27,326 bases of DNA from a virus. Positions 7,192-14,266 of this stretch are shown here, piece by piece (the stretch's first letter is position 1; each line of letters begins with the position of its first letter). Both the position numbers and the translations under genes were made by a program. The DNA lies in the IMG/VR virus record IMGVR_UViG_3300032163_001348, positions 1 through 27,326 of that record, one strand, 5' to 3'. Below the pieces are notes generated by a model. The model searched no databases. It saw nothing but the letters and a program-made list of their open reading frames with translations, and was not told the DNA's origin.

Positions 7192-7484
7192 GCCCCGATG
7201 ATCTCCCTGATCTCGACCATCCTGGATTCTCGGCGCGCCAACGCCATGCACTCGCGCAGGTTCCTCCAGTGGATCGCGATGGCTCCGTCTCTCAGGGCCG
7301 CCTCCGGCCTCGAGCCGAAGACATCGTAGTGCGGGTGGAATCGGTCCCGCTGGAACCAGAAGCGTTGCAGACCGATGCGACGGGCGAAGTCGTGGAGCTC
7401 CGGCGTATCCGCCGAGACGATCTGGCCACGCTCGTTCGCCCCGAGTTCGGCCATCAGATGGATTCCATCGTGGAGATAGATCAT
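7188..7484 (-). CDS. DUF4031 family protein
   Basis: This 98-residue protein carries the pattern I associate with DUF4031: a short N-terminal strand with a histidine-aspartate pair (IYLHDGIH), SADTPELHDFARRIGLQRFWFQ (residues 24-45), HPHYDVFGSRPEAALRDGAI (49-68) and a C-terminal AIHWRNLRECM helix. The conserved His, Asp and Tyr residues look functional, but the biochemical role of the family is not known to me. It is tightly coupled: its ATG overlaps the recombinase stop and its stop overlaps the radical SAM start, both as ATGA, and GGAGGGGG lies before the start. Co-translation with the radical SAM gene suggests, but does not prove, a shared process. Confidence 0.75.
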   Translation of the reverse strand: MIYLHDGIHLMAELGANERGQIVSADTPELHDFARRIGLQRFWFQRDRFHPHYDVFGSRPEAALRDGAIAIHWRNLRECMALARRESRMVEIREIIGA

Positions 7485-9244
7485 GCCACCCCCTCCGCCA
7501 CGCGCTTGCCCCTCACCGGGAGCGGCAGTTCGACCTCGGCCTCCCAGTGCCCCTGCCCCGGGACCATCAAGAACGATCGAATCGCGCCCCCGCTACCCGC
7601 GTTCTTGATGGCGGCGAGTTCAAGGATTCCCTCGAGCGCCCCTTTCAGCACCAGCGTCGCGGCCGGCCGGGCCTCCCCCTGGACCGGCCGCGGGCGCGCT
7701 TCGATCCGCTGCACCAGGCAGGTCATCGCCCCCTTCACCTCACGCACTCGCCCCTTCGCCAGTTGCGCCCGGAGGTCCGATACCACCTTCCGAATGAGCC
7801 GGGAGAACGCGGCCCGACCCGGCGCCGATCGCTGGTCATTGGCCCGCAGGATGGCACGGCGCAGCTCCTCCTGCCGGTCTTCGGCCTGCCTCATGCGAGA
7901 GACCAGCTCATCGCCCAGAGGGATGCCCTTTGCCACCGCGTCCACCAAGGCGCTGATCTCGCGCTCGGTCTCGGCGAATCGGAGCCGGAGCTGGTCGCCC
8001 TCCTGCCCCGATCTGGGCCGGCGTCTAGGTGCACGCGCCGCGACGTTCGCTTCGAGTCGCTTCACCATGGCGGGAGCGGCAGCCAGGTTCTCCAGTTCAT
8101 GCAGCACCGCGGCCTCCGCCCGTCGAGCGCTCACAGTCAGGCGGCTATCACACACCGAGTCGCCTCGCTGCTGGCGCGCCGCGCAGACGTAGGTGTCCTT
8201 GCCGCTCAGCACCATGTTCGCACCGCACTGGCCACACTTCAGGATACCACTAAGCAGCCGCCTATTGCGCTGACCGGACGCGGTGCATAGATCGTCCCGG
8301 CCCGTCCGCCGCTGCCGCGCCTTCACCCTCTGCCAGAGATCATCGGGCACAATGCGGAGATCGGGAGCCTCGAGTATTAGCCATTCGCGCTCCGGCATGT
8401 CTCGCCAAACCCGGCGTCCATCCCGCTCCGGATGCCTCAGCCAGGTCCGGCGGTTCCAGATGACGCGCCCGGAGTACTTCTCATTGTTGAGGATCCCCGT
8501 CCCATGCTTCCGATCGCCAGCGATGGCCGTCGCGCACCAGGTGCGCCGTACCCCTTCCCGGTTCCGCCACCTCTCTGCCGGCGCCGGGACGGCCTCCGCG
8601 TTCAGTTGCCCCGCGATCTGGCGAGGTGACGCCCCATTGACATAGAGCTCGAAGATCCGCCGCACCACGCCGGCCTCGAGTTCGTGGATCACATGCTCGT
8701 AGCCGACGATCCGGCCCGTGCCCTCCGGATCCCCCGGACGGTGCTCGTGGATGGGCCGACTGCGGTAGCCGTAGGCGGCGCCGCCGACGTGATGCAGCGC
8801 CTTCACATGCTCTCGCATCCGGCTTCGGGTCCGGTGGGAAAGACTCTTTGTCTCGGCGGCGGCGGTGAAGCCGTGCACCATCACCAGGGCGTCGGCCGCC
8901 TCCGGCGAGGCCAGGGTGTCTATCCCATCCTGGATCGCCCGGAGGTGGACGCCCCAGAGGGGCAGCCGTTCCATCAGGCCGGCCTGTTCACTGACCCGGC
9001 GGGTGAGGCGGGAAAGCTCGTCCACGAGGATGACATCGAACTCCCGCCGGCGCGCCCGGGCGAGCATGTCCTGGTAGCCGTGTCGGCGGAGCGTCACCGT
9101 CCCTGGGGTCTCCGCGTCCGAGAAGACCGCGGCCTCCTGCCAGCCGCGGCGCTCGATCTCGCGCCGGCAACTCGTGATCTGAGCGTCGAGGCTCAGGTCA
9201 GTCTGCCGATCGCTTGAGAACCGGGCGTAGATCGCCGCTCTCAT
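7481..9244 (-). CDS. int: Large serine recombinase (integrase)
   Basis: The product has 587 residues, the usual size of large serine integrases. The N-terminal resolvase domain contains the nucleophile region AIYARFSSDRQ (S10/S11), SLDAQITSCRREI and DVILVDELSRLTR (about 76-88), followed by the AETKSLSHRTRSRMREHVKALH helix. The recombinase DNA-binding domain follows (GAAYGYRSRP, ILNNEKYSGRVIWNR), then a zinc ribbon with CGQCG and VCAARQQRGDSVC (about 340-368), a coiled-coil part (RLRFAETEREISALVDAV) and a C-terminal tail. It would integrate and, with a directionality factor, excise the phage. ATG 9244 has a GAGAGG site. No non-coding DNA flanks the gene: it overlaps DUF4031 on one side and the 60-aa gene on the other. 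Confidence 0.92.
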   Translation of the reverse strand: MRAAIYARFSSDRQTDLSLDAQITSCRREIERRGWQEAAVFSDAETPGTVTLRRHGYQDMLARARRREFDVILVDELSRLTRRVSEQAGLMERLPLWGVHLRAIQDGIDTLASPEAADALVMVHGFTAAAETKSLSHRTRSRMREHVKALHHVGGAAYGYRSRPIHEHRPGDPEGTGRIVGYEHVIHELEAGVVRRIFELYVNGASPRQIAGQLNAEAVPAPAERWRNREGVRRTWCATAIAGDRKHGTGILNNEKYSGRVIWNRRTWLRHPERDGRRVWRDMPEREWLILEAPDLRIVPDDLWQRVKARQRRTGRDDLCTASGQRNRRLLSGILKCGQCGANMVLSGKDTYVCAARQQRGDSVCDSRLTVSARRAEAAVLHELENLAAAPAMVKRLEANVAARAPRRRPRSGQEGDQLRLRFAETEREISALVDAVAKGIPLGDELVSRMRQAEDRQEELRRAILRANDQRSAPGRAAFSRLIRKVVSDLRAQLAKGRVREVKGAMTCLVQRIEARPRPVQGEARPAATLVLKGALEGILELAAIKNAGSGGAIRSFLMVPGQGHWEAEVELPLPVRGKRVAEGVA

Positions 9245-9380
9245 GCCTCTCCCGTTGCGGTTGGTCGTCTTCCGAGTCTGCCGCCGCCAGCACCAGTTCC
9301 GCGAGCGCGTCCTCGAACCCTGCCACCACCTCCTCCGGCAGGGCGTTGAGGATGACCCTCGCTCGCGGCGTCCGTCTCAC
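9198..9380 (-). CDS. Small hypothetical protein (60 aa)
   Basis: The frame starts with GTG at 9380, overlapping the RuvC stop as GTGA, and ends 47 bases inside the serine recombinase gene. The product has a hydrophobic helix, EEVVAGFEDALAELVLAAAD (about residues 16-35), then a charged tail (DSEDDQPQRERHESGD). I recognise no family. Its position immediately before the recombinase, with overlapping translation, would suit a small regulator or accessory factor of integration, but nothing in the sequence shows this. The coupled start supports it being real; the long overlap with the recombinase weakens it. Confidence 0.45.
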   Translation of the reverse strand: MRRTPRARVILNALPEEVVAGFEDALAELVLAAADSEDDQPQRERHESGDLRPVLKRSAD

Positions 9381-9835
9381 CGCCGCCCCTCCCTACTCAG
9401 GGCCACCATGGCGATCGCCCCGGCATCGAGCACGTGGCCATCGTCCGTCGGGATCCGGAGCGCCCGCTTGACCGCCCGGCCGACCTGCTCCTTCGTCGCC
9501 CGCCCGTTCTGAGTCACGGCCAGCTTGATGCTCGCCGGCGCGTACTGCACCAGGATAACGCGCCGCTCCTGGCAGAGCTCCTTCACGATCGCCGCCTTCT
9601 CCCGCTGGCCCATCCCGATGCTCGGCCGCGGATCCCAGCGGCCGGTCCAGGGACGCTCGGTGGCCACCACGCCGACCTCGAACTCCTCCAGCGTGCGCTT
9701 CACAATCGCCCGCAGGCCCTTGAGGTCAAGGCCCTTCGCGAGCCGCCGCCAGTGGAGGACCGAGCCGAGATCGCCGTTGGGGGCGAGCACCACCAGGCCG
9801 CCCGGTCCGCCGAGGTCAATCCCACAGATTCTCAC
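9377..9835 (-). CDS. RuvC-like Holliday junction resolvase
   Basis: The product (152 residues from GTG 9835) has the RNase-H fold pattern of RuvC-type resolvases: a first strand with the catalytic aspartate in ICGIDLGGPGG (D7), a second strand with glutamate in VVATERPW (E60), and the C-terminal HVLDAGAIAM helix with H134 and D137. The segment YAPASIKLAVTQNGRATKEQV resembles the RuvC stretch P-x-x-V-K-x-x-x-T-G-x-G-x-A-x-K-x-Q-V, which contacts DNA. Phage resolvases trim branched DNA before packaging. The frame is open to GTG 9844, but the Shine-Dalgarno-like GAGGGTGG abuts that codon, so GTG 9835 is the better start. Confidence 0.88.
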   Translation of the reverse strand: MRICGIDLGGPGGLVVLAPNGDLGSVLHWRRLAKGLDLKGLRAIVKRTLEEFEVGVVATERPWTGRWDPRPSIGMGQREKAAIVKELCQERRVILVQYAPASIKLAVTQNGRATKEQVGRAVKRALRIPTDDGHVLDAGAIAMVALSREGRR

Positions 9836-9850
9836 GATGGCCACCCTCGA

Positions 9851-10639
9851 TCATATGAACAGGGCCGGTTGCCCATCATCCTCGCCCTCGTCCTCGGGAT
9901 ACGGCCTGTCCCGGCTGCACCACCACTCGAAGCAGGCCTCCGGGCTGGCGAACCGCCGCCGCGCCTCGCGGAAACCATGGAACCCATCCTCGCCGCACCG
10001 TGCCCACCCCCGGCAGAAGGCCCGTAGGACGTTTGCCCAGATGCGCGGCCAGCGCGCCTGGCTTCGCTCCACCTGGCGTTCAAATGGGCAGCAGGTGCAT
10101 CCGATCCGCTTCCACCCCTCGTCATAGAGCGAACAGTACGGCAGCAACTCAGCGTGAATGAACCCCCAGACCTCACCGGTAGTCCAGTCCCGGATAGGGT
10201 TCACGAAGACCTTATCGGGATGCCTCAAGCAGACTTCTACTTGGCCGCGCCGGGCCCGGTTTGCGCTCTCCTCGGCCCGTATCCCAGTCAAGACTACATG
10301 GCCGCGGCCCCCGCTCTCCTTGAACTCCTCACAGCACCACCTCCGCAGCCTCGTCGGAAACCCCCGTTGCTCGACCTGCCAGTAGAAGGTATGCTCAGGC
10401 CTCATCCAGCCCACCTGCGGGTACTCGCGCCGAATGAACTGCACCAGTTCGGGCGGGTCTATGGTCGTCAAGTTGTAGTGCGCGTCGAACTTCACGCCGG
10501 CCATCTCTGCCAAGCGATAGAGCACCACGCTATCCTTGCCGCCCGAGAAGGCCAACCAGTACCCCTCTGGCGGCTCATACTCGCGCAGGAGCGCGATACT
10601 CTGCTCCGCCATACTGAGGCCGGAGAGGTTTACCCTCAC
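9851..10639 (-). CDS. PP-loop phosphoadenosine phosphosulfate reductase-like protein
   Basis: The frame (262 residues from GTG 10639) shows the ATP-pyrophosphatase PP-loop SGGKDSVVLYRLAEM (S32-S37 core), YNLTTIDPPELVQFI, the paired cysteines RRWCCEEFKES, GIRAEESANRARRG and VNPIRDWTTGEVWGFI, then a cysteine cluster GCTCCPFERQ. This is the pattern of PAPS-reductase/DndC-like adenine nucleotide alpha hydrolases. In phages such proteins are common and probably activate a nucleic-acid or small substrate with ATP, sometimes with sulfur or amino transfer, rather than reduce sulfate. The four cysteines may bind a metal or Fe-S cluster. An upstream ATG (10681) would overlap the preceding gene; GTG 10639 follows GAGGGTG at good spacing. 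Confidence 0.85.
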   Translation of the reverse strand: MRVNLSGLSMAEQSIALLREYEPPEGYWLAFSGGKDSVVLYRLAEMAGVKFDAHYNLTTIDPPELVQFIRREYPQVGWMRPEHTFYWQVEQRGFPTRLRRWCCEEFKESGGRGHVVLTGIRAEESANRARRGQVEVCLRHPDKVFVNPIRDWTTGEVWGFIHAELLPYCSLYDEGWKRIGCTCCPFERQVERSQARWPRIWANVLRAFCRGWARCGEDGFHGFREARRRFASPEACFEWWCSRDRPYPEDEGEDDGQPALFI

Positions 10640-10649
10640 AGCGTCACCC

Positions 10650-11117
10650 TCAACATCCCGTCCGGCCCCGGGCCGGGCCACGCGTCTTCACGCAGATCAC
10701 CAGCAGATATTCGCGACCACACCTATCGCAGGTTCCCTCTTTCGCCCCGATCGTCAGCACCACTGATTTGCGGTCGCACTCGCACTGGACTAACACGCCA
10801 GCCACCGGGCCCAGTCCAGTGGCTCCTGGGACCATGCCCGTCTGCCAGCGGTGGCCGTAACTGCTCCAGTGTTCCGTCTGCCGGGGCGCAGGCCCAAGAA
10901 GCGGAGCATCGCTCAGGTGGATTAGGGCATATCCTCCGCGACCGCCCCGCCCCCTGATCCCGATCCGCCGCAACTTGTCCAGAATTATGAGCCGCTGCCG
11001 AGCGCGTTCGTAACTGATTCCCAGCTTCTCGGCCACCTCCCCGATGGTATAGCAACCGGCCTTGACCGCGGCGCGAGCCGCCTCCAGATCGGCGATCTTC
11101 TTCGCAAGGCGCGGCAT
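10650..11117 (-). CDS. Helix-turn-helix protein with C-terminal zinc ribbon
   Basis: From ATG 11117, overlapping the previous stop as TGATG, the product has 155 residues. Residues 10-50 form a helix-turn-helix (ADLEAARAAVKAGCYTIGEV, then AEKLGISYERARQRLIILDK), followed by a glycine-rich basic wing (GIRGRGGRGGYALI) typical of winged-helix DNA binders. The C-terminus has CECDRKSVVLTIGAKEGTCDRCGREYL, in which four cysteines (CxC and CxxC) make a zinc ribbon. A sequence-specific DNA-binding regulator is likely. It precedes the PP-loop gene and may regulate transcription of the downstream genes, although no target is visible. Confidence 0.7.
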   Translation of the reverse strand: MPRLAKKIADLEAARAAVKAGCYTIGEVAEKLGISYERARQRLIILDKLRRIGIRGRGGRGGYALIHLSDAPLLGPAPRQTEHWSSYGHRWQTGMVPGATGLGPVAGVLVQCECDRKSVVLTIGAKEGTCDRCGREYLLVICVKTRGPARGRTGC

Positions 11118-11851
11118 CACTTGGCCAGCTCCGCCTTCCGCTGGGCCAGTCTCTTGGCGGACCAACCGAATCGCTTCGCAGCCATCTCCAGGCCGCGCAA
11201 CTGCTGGGCCGCCCGCTTCTCTGGCGTGGAGCCCCGGCCAGATGCTGCGCCTGCCGGACCCGAACCCGCGCCGCGCCGCGGGATCTTCACCCCGAGCGCC
11301 TTCAGGTCAACCGTCCGGCCGGCCTCGGCCTCTTCGATCGCCACCTCCAGCGCCTCGACGCGGGACTCGGCCACCGCCTTCGCCGCCTTGAGGGCCGGCA
11401 GGACGCGTGCCTTCGCCTTCTCGGTCTTCTTCCTCTCCCGCGCCGCCGCCCGGGCCTTATGTGCGAGGGCGGTCAGTTGCGCCGCGGTCATGCTCGCGAA
11501 AGGGATCGGCTTCTCTTCCGGCTTCTGTTCCTCTGCTCTCATCGGTCCTCGCTCCTCTGCCGGCCTATCCGGGCGCGCGTTGATCAATCCGGCATCCAGC
11601 CGCTGCTTCACTCGTGCCGCGGTCGCCATCACCGCCTCGCGGGTCGGGCGGTCCAGGGATGTGAGGAAGGCCCTCTCCCCCTTCGCATAGAGCAACGCCA
11701 GCACCGGGATGCAATTGCGGGAATCCGCGTCCGCCTCCCGGGGCGCGGCGCAATCCCTCGGCATGGTGGTGCCGGTGATATCGCAGGAGGTCTGCCCGTC
11801 GTTCTGCGATCTCAGGTGCTTGCAGACCGCGACTGCTGGTGTTGCTGTCAT
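11117..11851 (-). CDS. Hypothetical protein with cysteine-rich N-terminus and basic helices
   Basis: ATG 11851 overlaps the previous stop (ATGA) and has GGGAG upstream; the product has 244 residues. The N-terminus contains several cysteines (VCKHLRS, SCDITG, DCAAP, NCIPV within residues 9-47), which could bind a metal. The centre is a highly charged Ala/Lys/Arg/Glu helical region (LTALAHKARAAARERKKTEK, then AVAESRVEALEVAIEEAEAG) likely to form a coiled coil, and the end is basic (FGWSAKRLAQRKAELAK). I do not recognise the family. The basic tail KRFGWSAKRLAQRKAELAK resembles a small DNA-binding helix. Function unknown. Confidence 0.65.
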   Translation of the reverse strand: MTATPAVAVCKHLRSQNDGQTSCDITGTTMPRDCAAPREADADSRNCIPVLALLYAKGERAFLTSLDRPTREAVMATAARVKQRLDAGLINARPDRPAEERGPMRAEEQKPEEKPIPFASMTAAQLTALAHKARAAARERKKTEKAKARVLPALKAAKAVAESRVEALEVAIEEAEAGRTVDLKALGVKIPRRGAGSGPAGAASGRGSTPEKRAAQQLRGLEMAAKRFGWSAKRLAQRKAELAK

Positions 11852-12111
11852 GTCTCCCTCGCCTCTGCTATGAGTGGTGCAATCCGTCCCGCCTTCAGCT
11901 CCGTCAGAAAGCCCGCGATCTCGCGCAGGCAACTGGTCGAGAATACCAGATCGCCGAAGGTGTCCGGCGAGAACACCCACTGCCGCCAGGCCGCATAGTG
12001 AGAGATGCTGCCGAGGAAGACGCCCTTGCTCCGGCTGAGTATCTGCCACTCCCGGCGGGCCTCCCGCCAGCGGGCGATCATGTACTTGCCGAGGTCGTGG
12101 TCGGCCATCAT
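11848..12111 (-). CDS. Hypothetical protein (87 aa)
   Basis: The product begins with two consecutive ATG codons (12111 and 12108); GGGAGG lies directly before them, so the second may be used. It is a soluble protein with a Trp/Arg-rich helix (MIARWREARREWQILSRS), an aromatic middle (SHYAAWRQWVFSPDTFGDLV) and a helical C-terminus (EIAGFLTELKAGRIAPLI). I do not recognise the family. ATGA overlaps on both sides (12108-12111 and 11848-11851) make it very likely a translated gene of the operon. Composition is ordinary for a folded cytosolic protein; no catalytic motif is visible. Confidence 0.65.
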   Translation of the reverse strand: MMADHDLGKYMIARWREARREWQILSRSKGVFLGSISHYAAWRQWVFSPDTFGDLVFSTSCLREIAGFLTELKAGRIAPLIAEARET

Positions 12112-12425
12112 CCCTCCCGCCGCGGGCCGCCCAGGATGCCCTGAGCATACTCTGATGCCCGCTCGATATCCGCGTCGCTCAGGCCGTGCCGCCGCAGGGT
12201 GGCCTCAACATCGGGGTGCGGGCTGAACTCGATCTTCTTCGCCTGGGCGAGCGCGCAGTCTATACAGATGCAGGCATCATGGTGCACGGTGGCGTCAACC
12301 CATACCTCGGCGCCACACGACTGGCACCGCTCGCGGTTGCACGGGCAGTATGGCACCGGCAGGCGAGCTACCGTCCTACAGACCATGAGGATTTCCGGCT
12401 TCTCATCCGGCTGCGGTTGCTCCAT
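12108..12425 (-). CDS. Cysteine-rich zinc-binding protein (105 aa)
   Basis: ATG 12425 follows an excellent AGGAGG with nine bases of spacing and overlaps the previous stop as TGATG. The 105-residue product contains YCPCNRERCQSCGAEVWVD (about residues 25-43) and HHDACICIDCALAQ (about 46-59), that is, at least seven cysteines with two histidines, consistent with one or two zinc sites. A helical C-terminal part follows (DVEATLRRHGLSDADIERAS), resembling a small helical bundle. The function is unknown; a nucleic-acid-binding or adaptor protein is plausible. The longer reading from 12545 would run deep into the upstream gene and is less likely. Confidence 0.7.
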   Translation of the reverse strand: MEQPQPDEKPEILMVCRTVARLPVPYCPCNRERCQSCGAEVWVDATVHHDACICIDCALAQAKKIEFSPHPDVEATLRRHGLSDADIERASEYAQGILGGPRREG

Positions 12426-12706
12426 CACACCGCCTCCTGAAACAGCGTCTCCTGGGGATGCTGCGCCGCGTCCAGGGCGCCCCAGAAGTTCGCGAAGATG
12501 GTACTCAGCGTCATCTGCGTGTGGGCGGTGGCATAGACGCTCCACTGGCGCGTCTCGGGATCGTAGCTCCGCTCACCCGCCGGGATCTCGGCCTTGACCG
12601 CCTCGAGCGCGGCCTGCCAATCGTCGCCCGACCAGGTGAAGCGGATCTCGAACTCGCCCCCGCCCAGGTCCTCGATCCCGAAGATTCGGATGCGGCAGCG
12701 GGTCAT
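12425..12706 (-). CDS. Small protein with HARP-like motif (93 aa)
   Basis: ATG 12706 overlaps the ParB stop (ATGA) with GGAAGG upstream. The 93-residue product has an N-terminal strand (RIRIFGIEDLGGGEFEIRF), a helix (WQAALEAVKAEI), then PAGERSYDPETRQWSVYA (about 45-62). The pattern helix, short loop, R-x-Y/W-D-P-x-T-R-x-W-x-V resembles the HARP repeat of SMARCAL1-type annealing helicases, which contacts branched DNA. This is a motif-level resemblance only and should be treated as a hint. The C-terminal helix (MTLSTIFANFWGALDAAQ) is amphipathic. It is co-translated with the ParB-like protein. Confidence 0.65.
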   Translation of the reverse strand: MTRCRIRIFGIEDLGGGEFEIRFTWSGDDWQAALEAVKAEIPAGERSYDPETRQWSVYATAHTQMTLSTIFANFWGALDAAQHPQETLFQEAV

Positions 12707-14265
12707 GCCGCCTTCCGCGTCTTCGTCTTGCCCGCGGCGCGCCCAGCGGTCTTGTCCTTCGCGACCTTCTTCGCGGCCTTTGCCAGCTTGGCTTTCTCTG
12801 CCGCCGCGGCCTCGGCCGCCACCTGCTTGGCGATCTTCTTCGGATCCTGGCCGAAGAGCGCCAGCGCCCGATCGCATTGCTCCAGGCCCTCGGCCCACCC
12901 GTAGCCGTAGAGGATCCGCAGCGCCATCCGCACAAGGAGCCGGGCGCGGTCGGCCTTGTCCAGCCCCTCTGCGTGCTTGGCGAGCGCCTCGCCATAGTCG
13001 CGGTATCCGCGCTGGTTCTTCTCGACCGCCAGGCTGAGGTCGCAGCAGATATCCTCGACGTGGTCGGATTCCATGCGCTTGAGGACCGCGTCGGTGATGA
13101 CACCGAGCTCACGGGGGCCCAACCCGATCACCTGGTCCACCGCTGCCGCCCGTGCCCGCCGGTAGGTCTCGCGCTTCTGGGCCTCCGCCTCGTTCCGTTT
13201 CTTCTCCGCCGCGATCTCGCTCGCAGAGCGCCGGTAGCCCGAGCCGCCGCGCCGGTGGACCTTGCAGGCGGAGGTGGTGCAGATCTGGACCTCGCGCCCG
13301 ATATCATTGCCGGCCACGATCACCGCCGGCCTGGCGTGGTCACAGATGCTCTTCTTTCCCTCGATCAGCGCGTACTCGTGGCTCCGCAAGGCCCCCTTGG
13401 GCATGTCCCGATCATAGGCCCAGCCCTTCACGATCCGTTCGGGCTTCTGGCCCCTTGCCTCGATGGCAGCCAGGCGGGCCGCGATCGTCGCGGCGACCTT
13501 CTCCCTCCAACAGGCGGGGTCGGTGCAGCAGTCGTGCTTCTTGACCTCGGGGAAGAGCTCGGGGGCGGCGCCGGTGCGTTTGGTACAGGTCATGCACGCG
13601 CCGGCCGGCGGGTGGAGGTCCGCGTCCGATGGCTTGAACGGGGCGCCCGAGAGGGCGAGCAGGATCGTGCGGTGAATCCAGTCGCCCAAGTCGCGGACCG
13701 AGGTCACATAGCCGCCGCCTCTTACACACGTCTGCAAAGCGGCCTGTTGATCTGCCGCCTGCAGCCGGGCGATCAGGATGGCGTGACCGGCGGTGATCCT
13801 CTCCTCCCAGAACGCCTTCTTCCCCTCCGGGATGAGGTCGGTCAACTTGAGCCGCTGGTAGACGTAGCTCGCCGACTTGTCCACCTTGGCGGCGATGCCG
13901 GCGACATCGTACCGGCCCGTCTCCATCAGCGCCCGATAGCCCTCCGCCTCGTCCAGCGGATGCACGTCCTCCCGCTGGAGGTTCTCGATCAGCTGCACCT
14001 CCAGCACCTGGTCGTCGGTGAGCTCCATCACGCGGACGGGGAGCCGTTTGAGGCCGGCTGTCTTCGCGGCCCGCGCCCGGCGGCTCCCGGCCACCACCTC
14101 GTAGCGGCCATCCTTCCCGACCTGACGCACCAACAGCGGGACGAGGACGCCCTGCTGCTTGATGCTCTCGACGAGTTCCGCCATGCCGCGCTCGTCGTAG
14201 TGGCGGCGCGGGTTCGTCTGCGACGCGATCAGCTTTCCGATCTCCACCGTCATGAACTCAGGCAC
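12703..14265 (-). CDS. Large ParB-like DNA-binding protein
   Basis: The 520-residue product starts with GTG 14265 (GAGGAG upstream; an internal ATG lies at 14253). The N-terminal ParB domain shows SQTNPRRHYDE (15-25), VVAGSRRARAAKTAG (57-71, in place of the usual GERRxRA) and ENLQREDVHPLDEAEGY (94-110), the nucleotide-binding elements of ParB CTPases. A helix-turn-helix follows (VAGIAAKVDKSASYVYQRLK, 121-140). The middle has cysteine pairs (GACMTCTKRTG, HDCCTDPACWREK, QICTTSACKVH) likely to bind zinc. The last 50 residues are an Ala/Lys tail resembling histone H1 tails. No ParA is adjacent; the neighbour is a HerA-like ATPase. Roles in DNA organisation, partition or regulation are possible. 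Confidence 0.85.
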   Translation of the reverse strand: MPEFMTVEIGKLIASQTNPRRHYDERGMAELVESIKQQGVLVPLLVRQVGKDGRYEVVAGSRRARAAKTAGLKRLPVRVMELTDDQVLEVQLIENLQREDVHPLDEAEGYRALMETGRYDVAGIAAKVDKSASYVYQRLKLTDLIPEGKKAFWEERITAGHAILIARLQAADQQAALQTCVRGGGYVTSVRDLGDWIHRTILLALSGAPFKPSDADLHPPAGACMTCTKRTGAAPELFPEVKKHDCCTDPACWREKVAATIAARLAAIEARGQKPERIVKGWAYDRDMPKGALRSHEYALIEGKKSICDHARPAVIVAGNDIGREVQICTTSACKVHRRGGSGYRRSASEIAAEKKRNEAEAQKRETYRRARAAAVDQVIGLGPRELGVITDAVLKRMESDHVEDICCDLSLAVEKNQRGYRDYGEALAKHAEGLDKADRARLLVRMALRILYGYGWAEGLEQCDRALALFGQDPKKIAKQVAAEAAAAEKAKLAKAAKKVAKDKTAGRAAGKTKTRKAA

Positions 14266-14266
14266 A

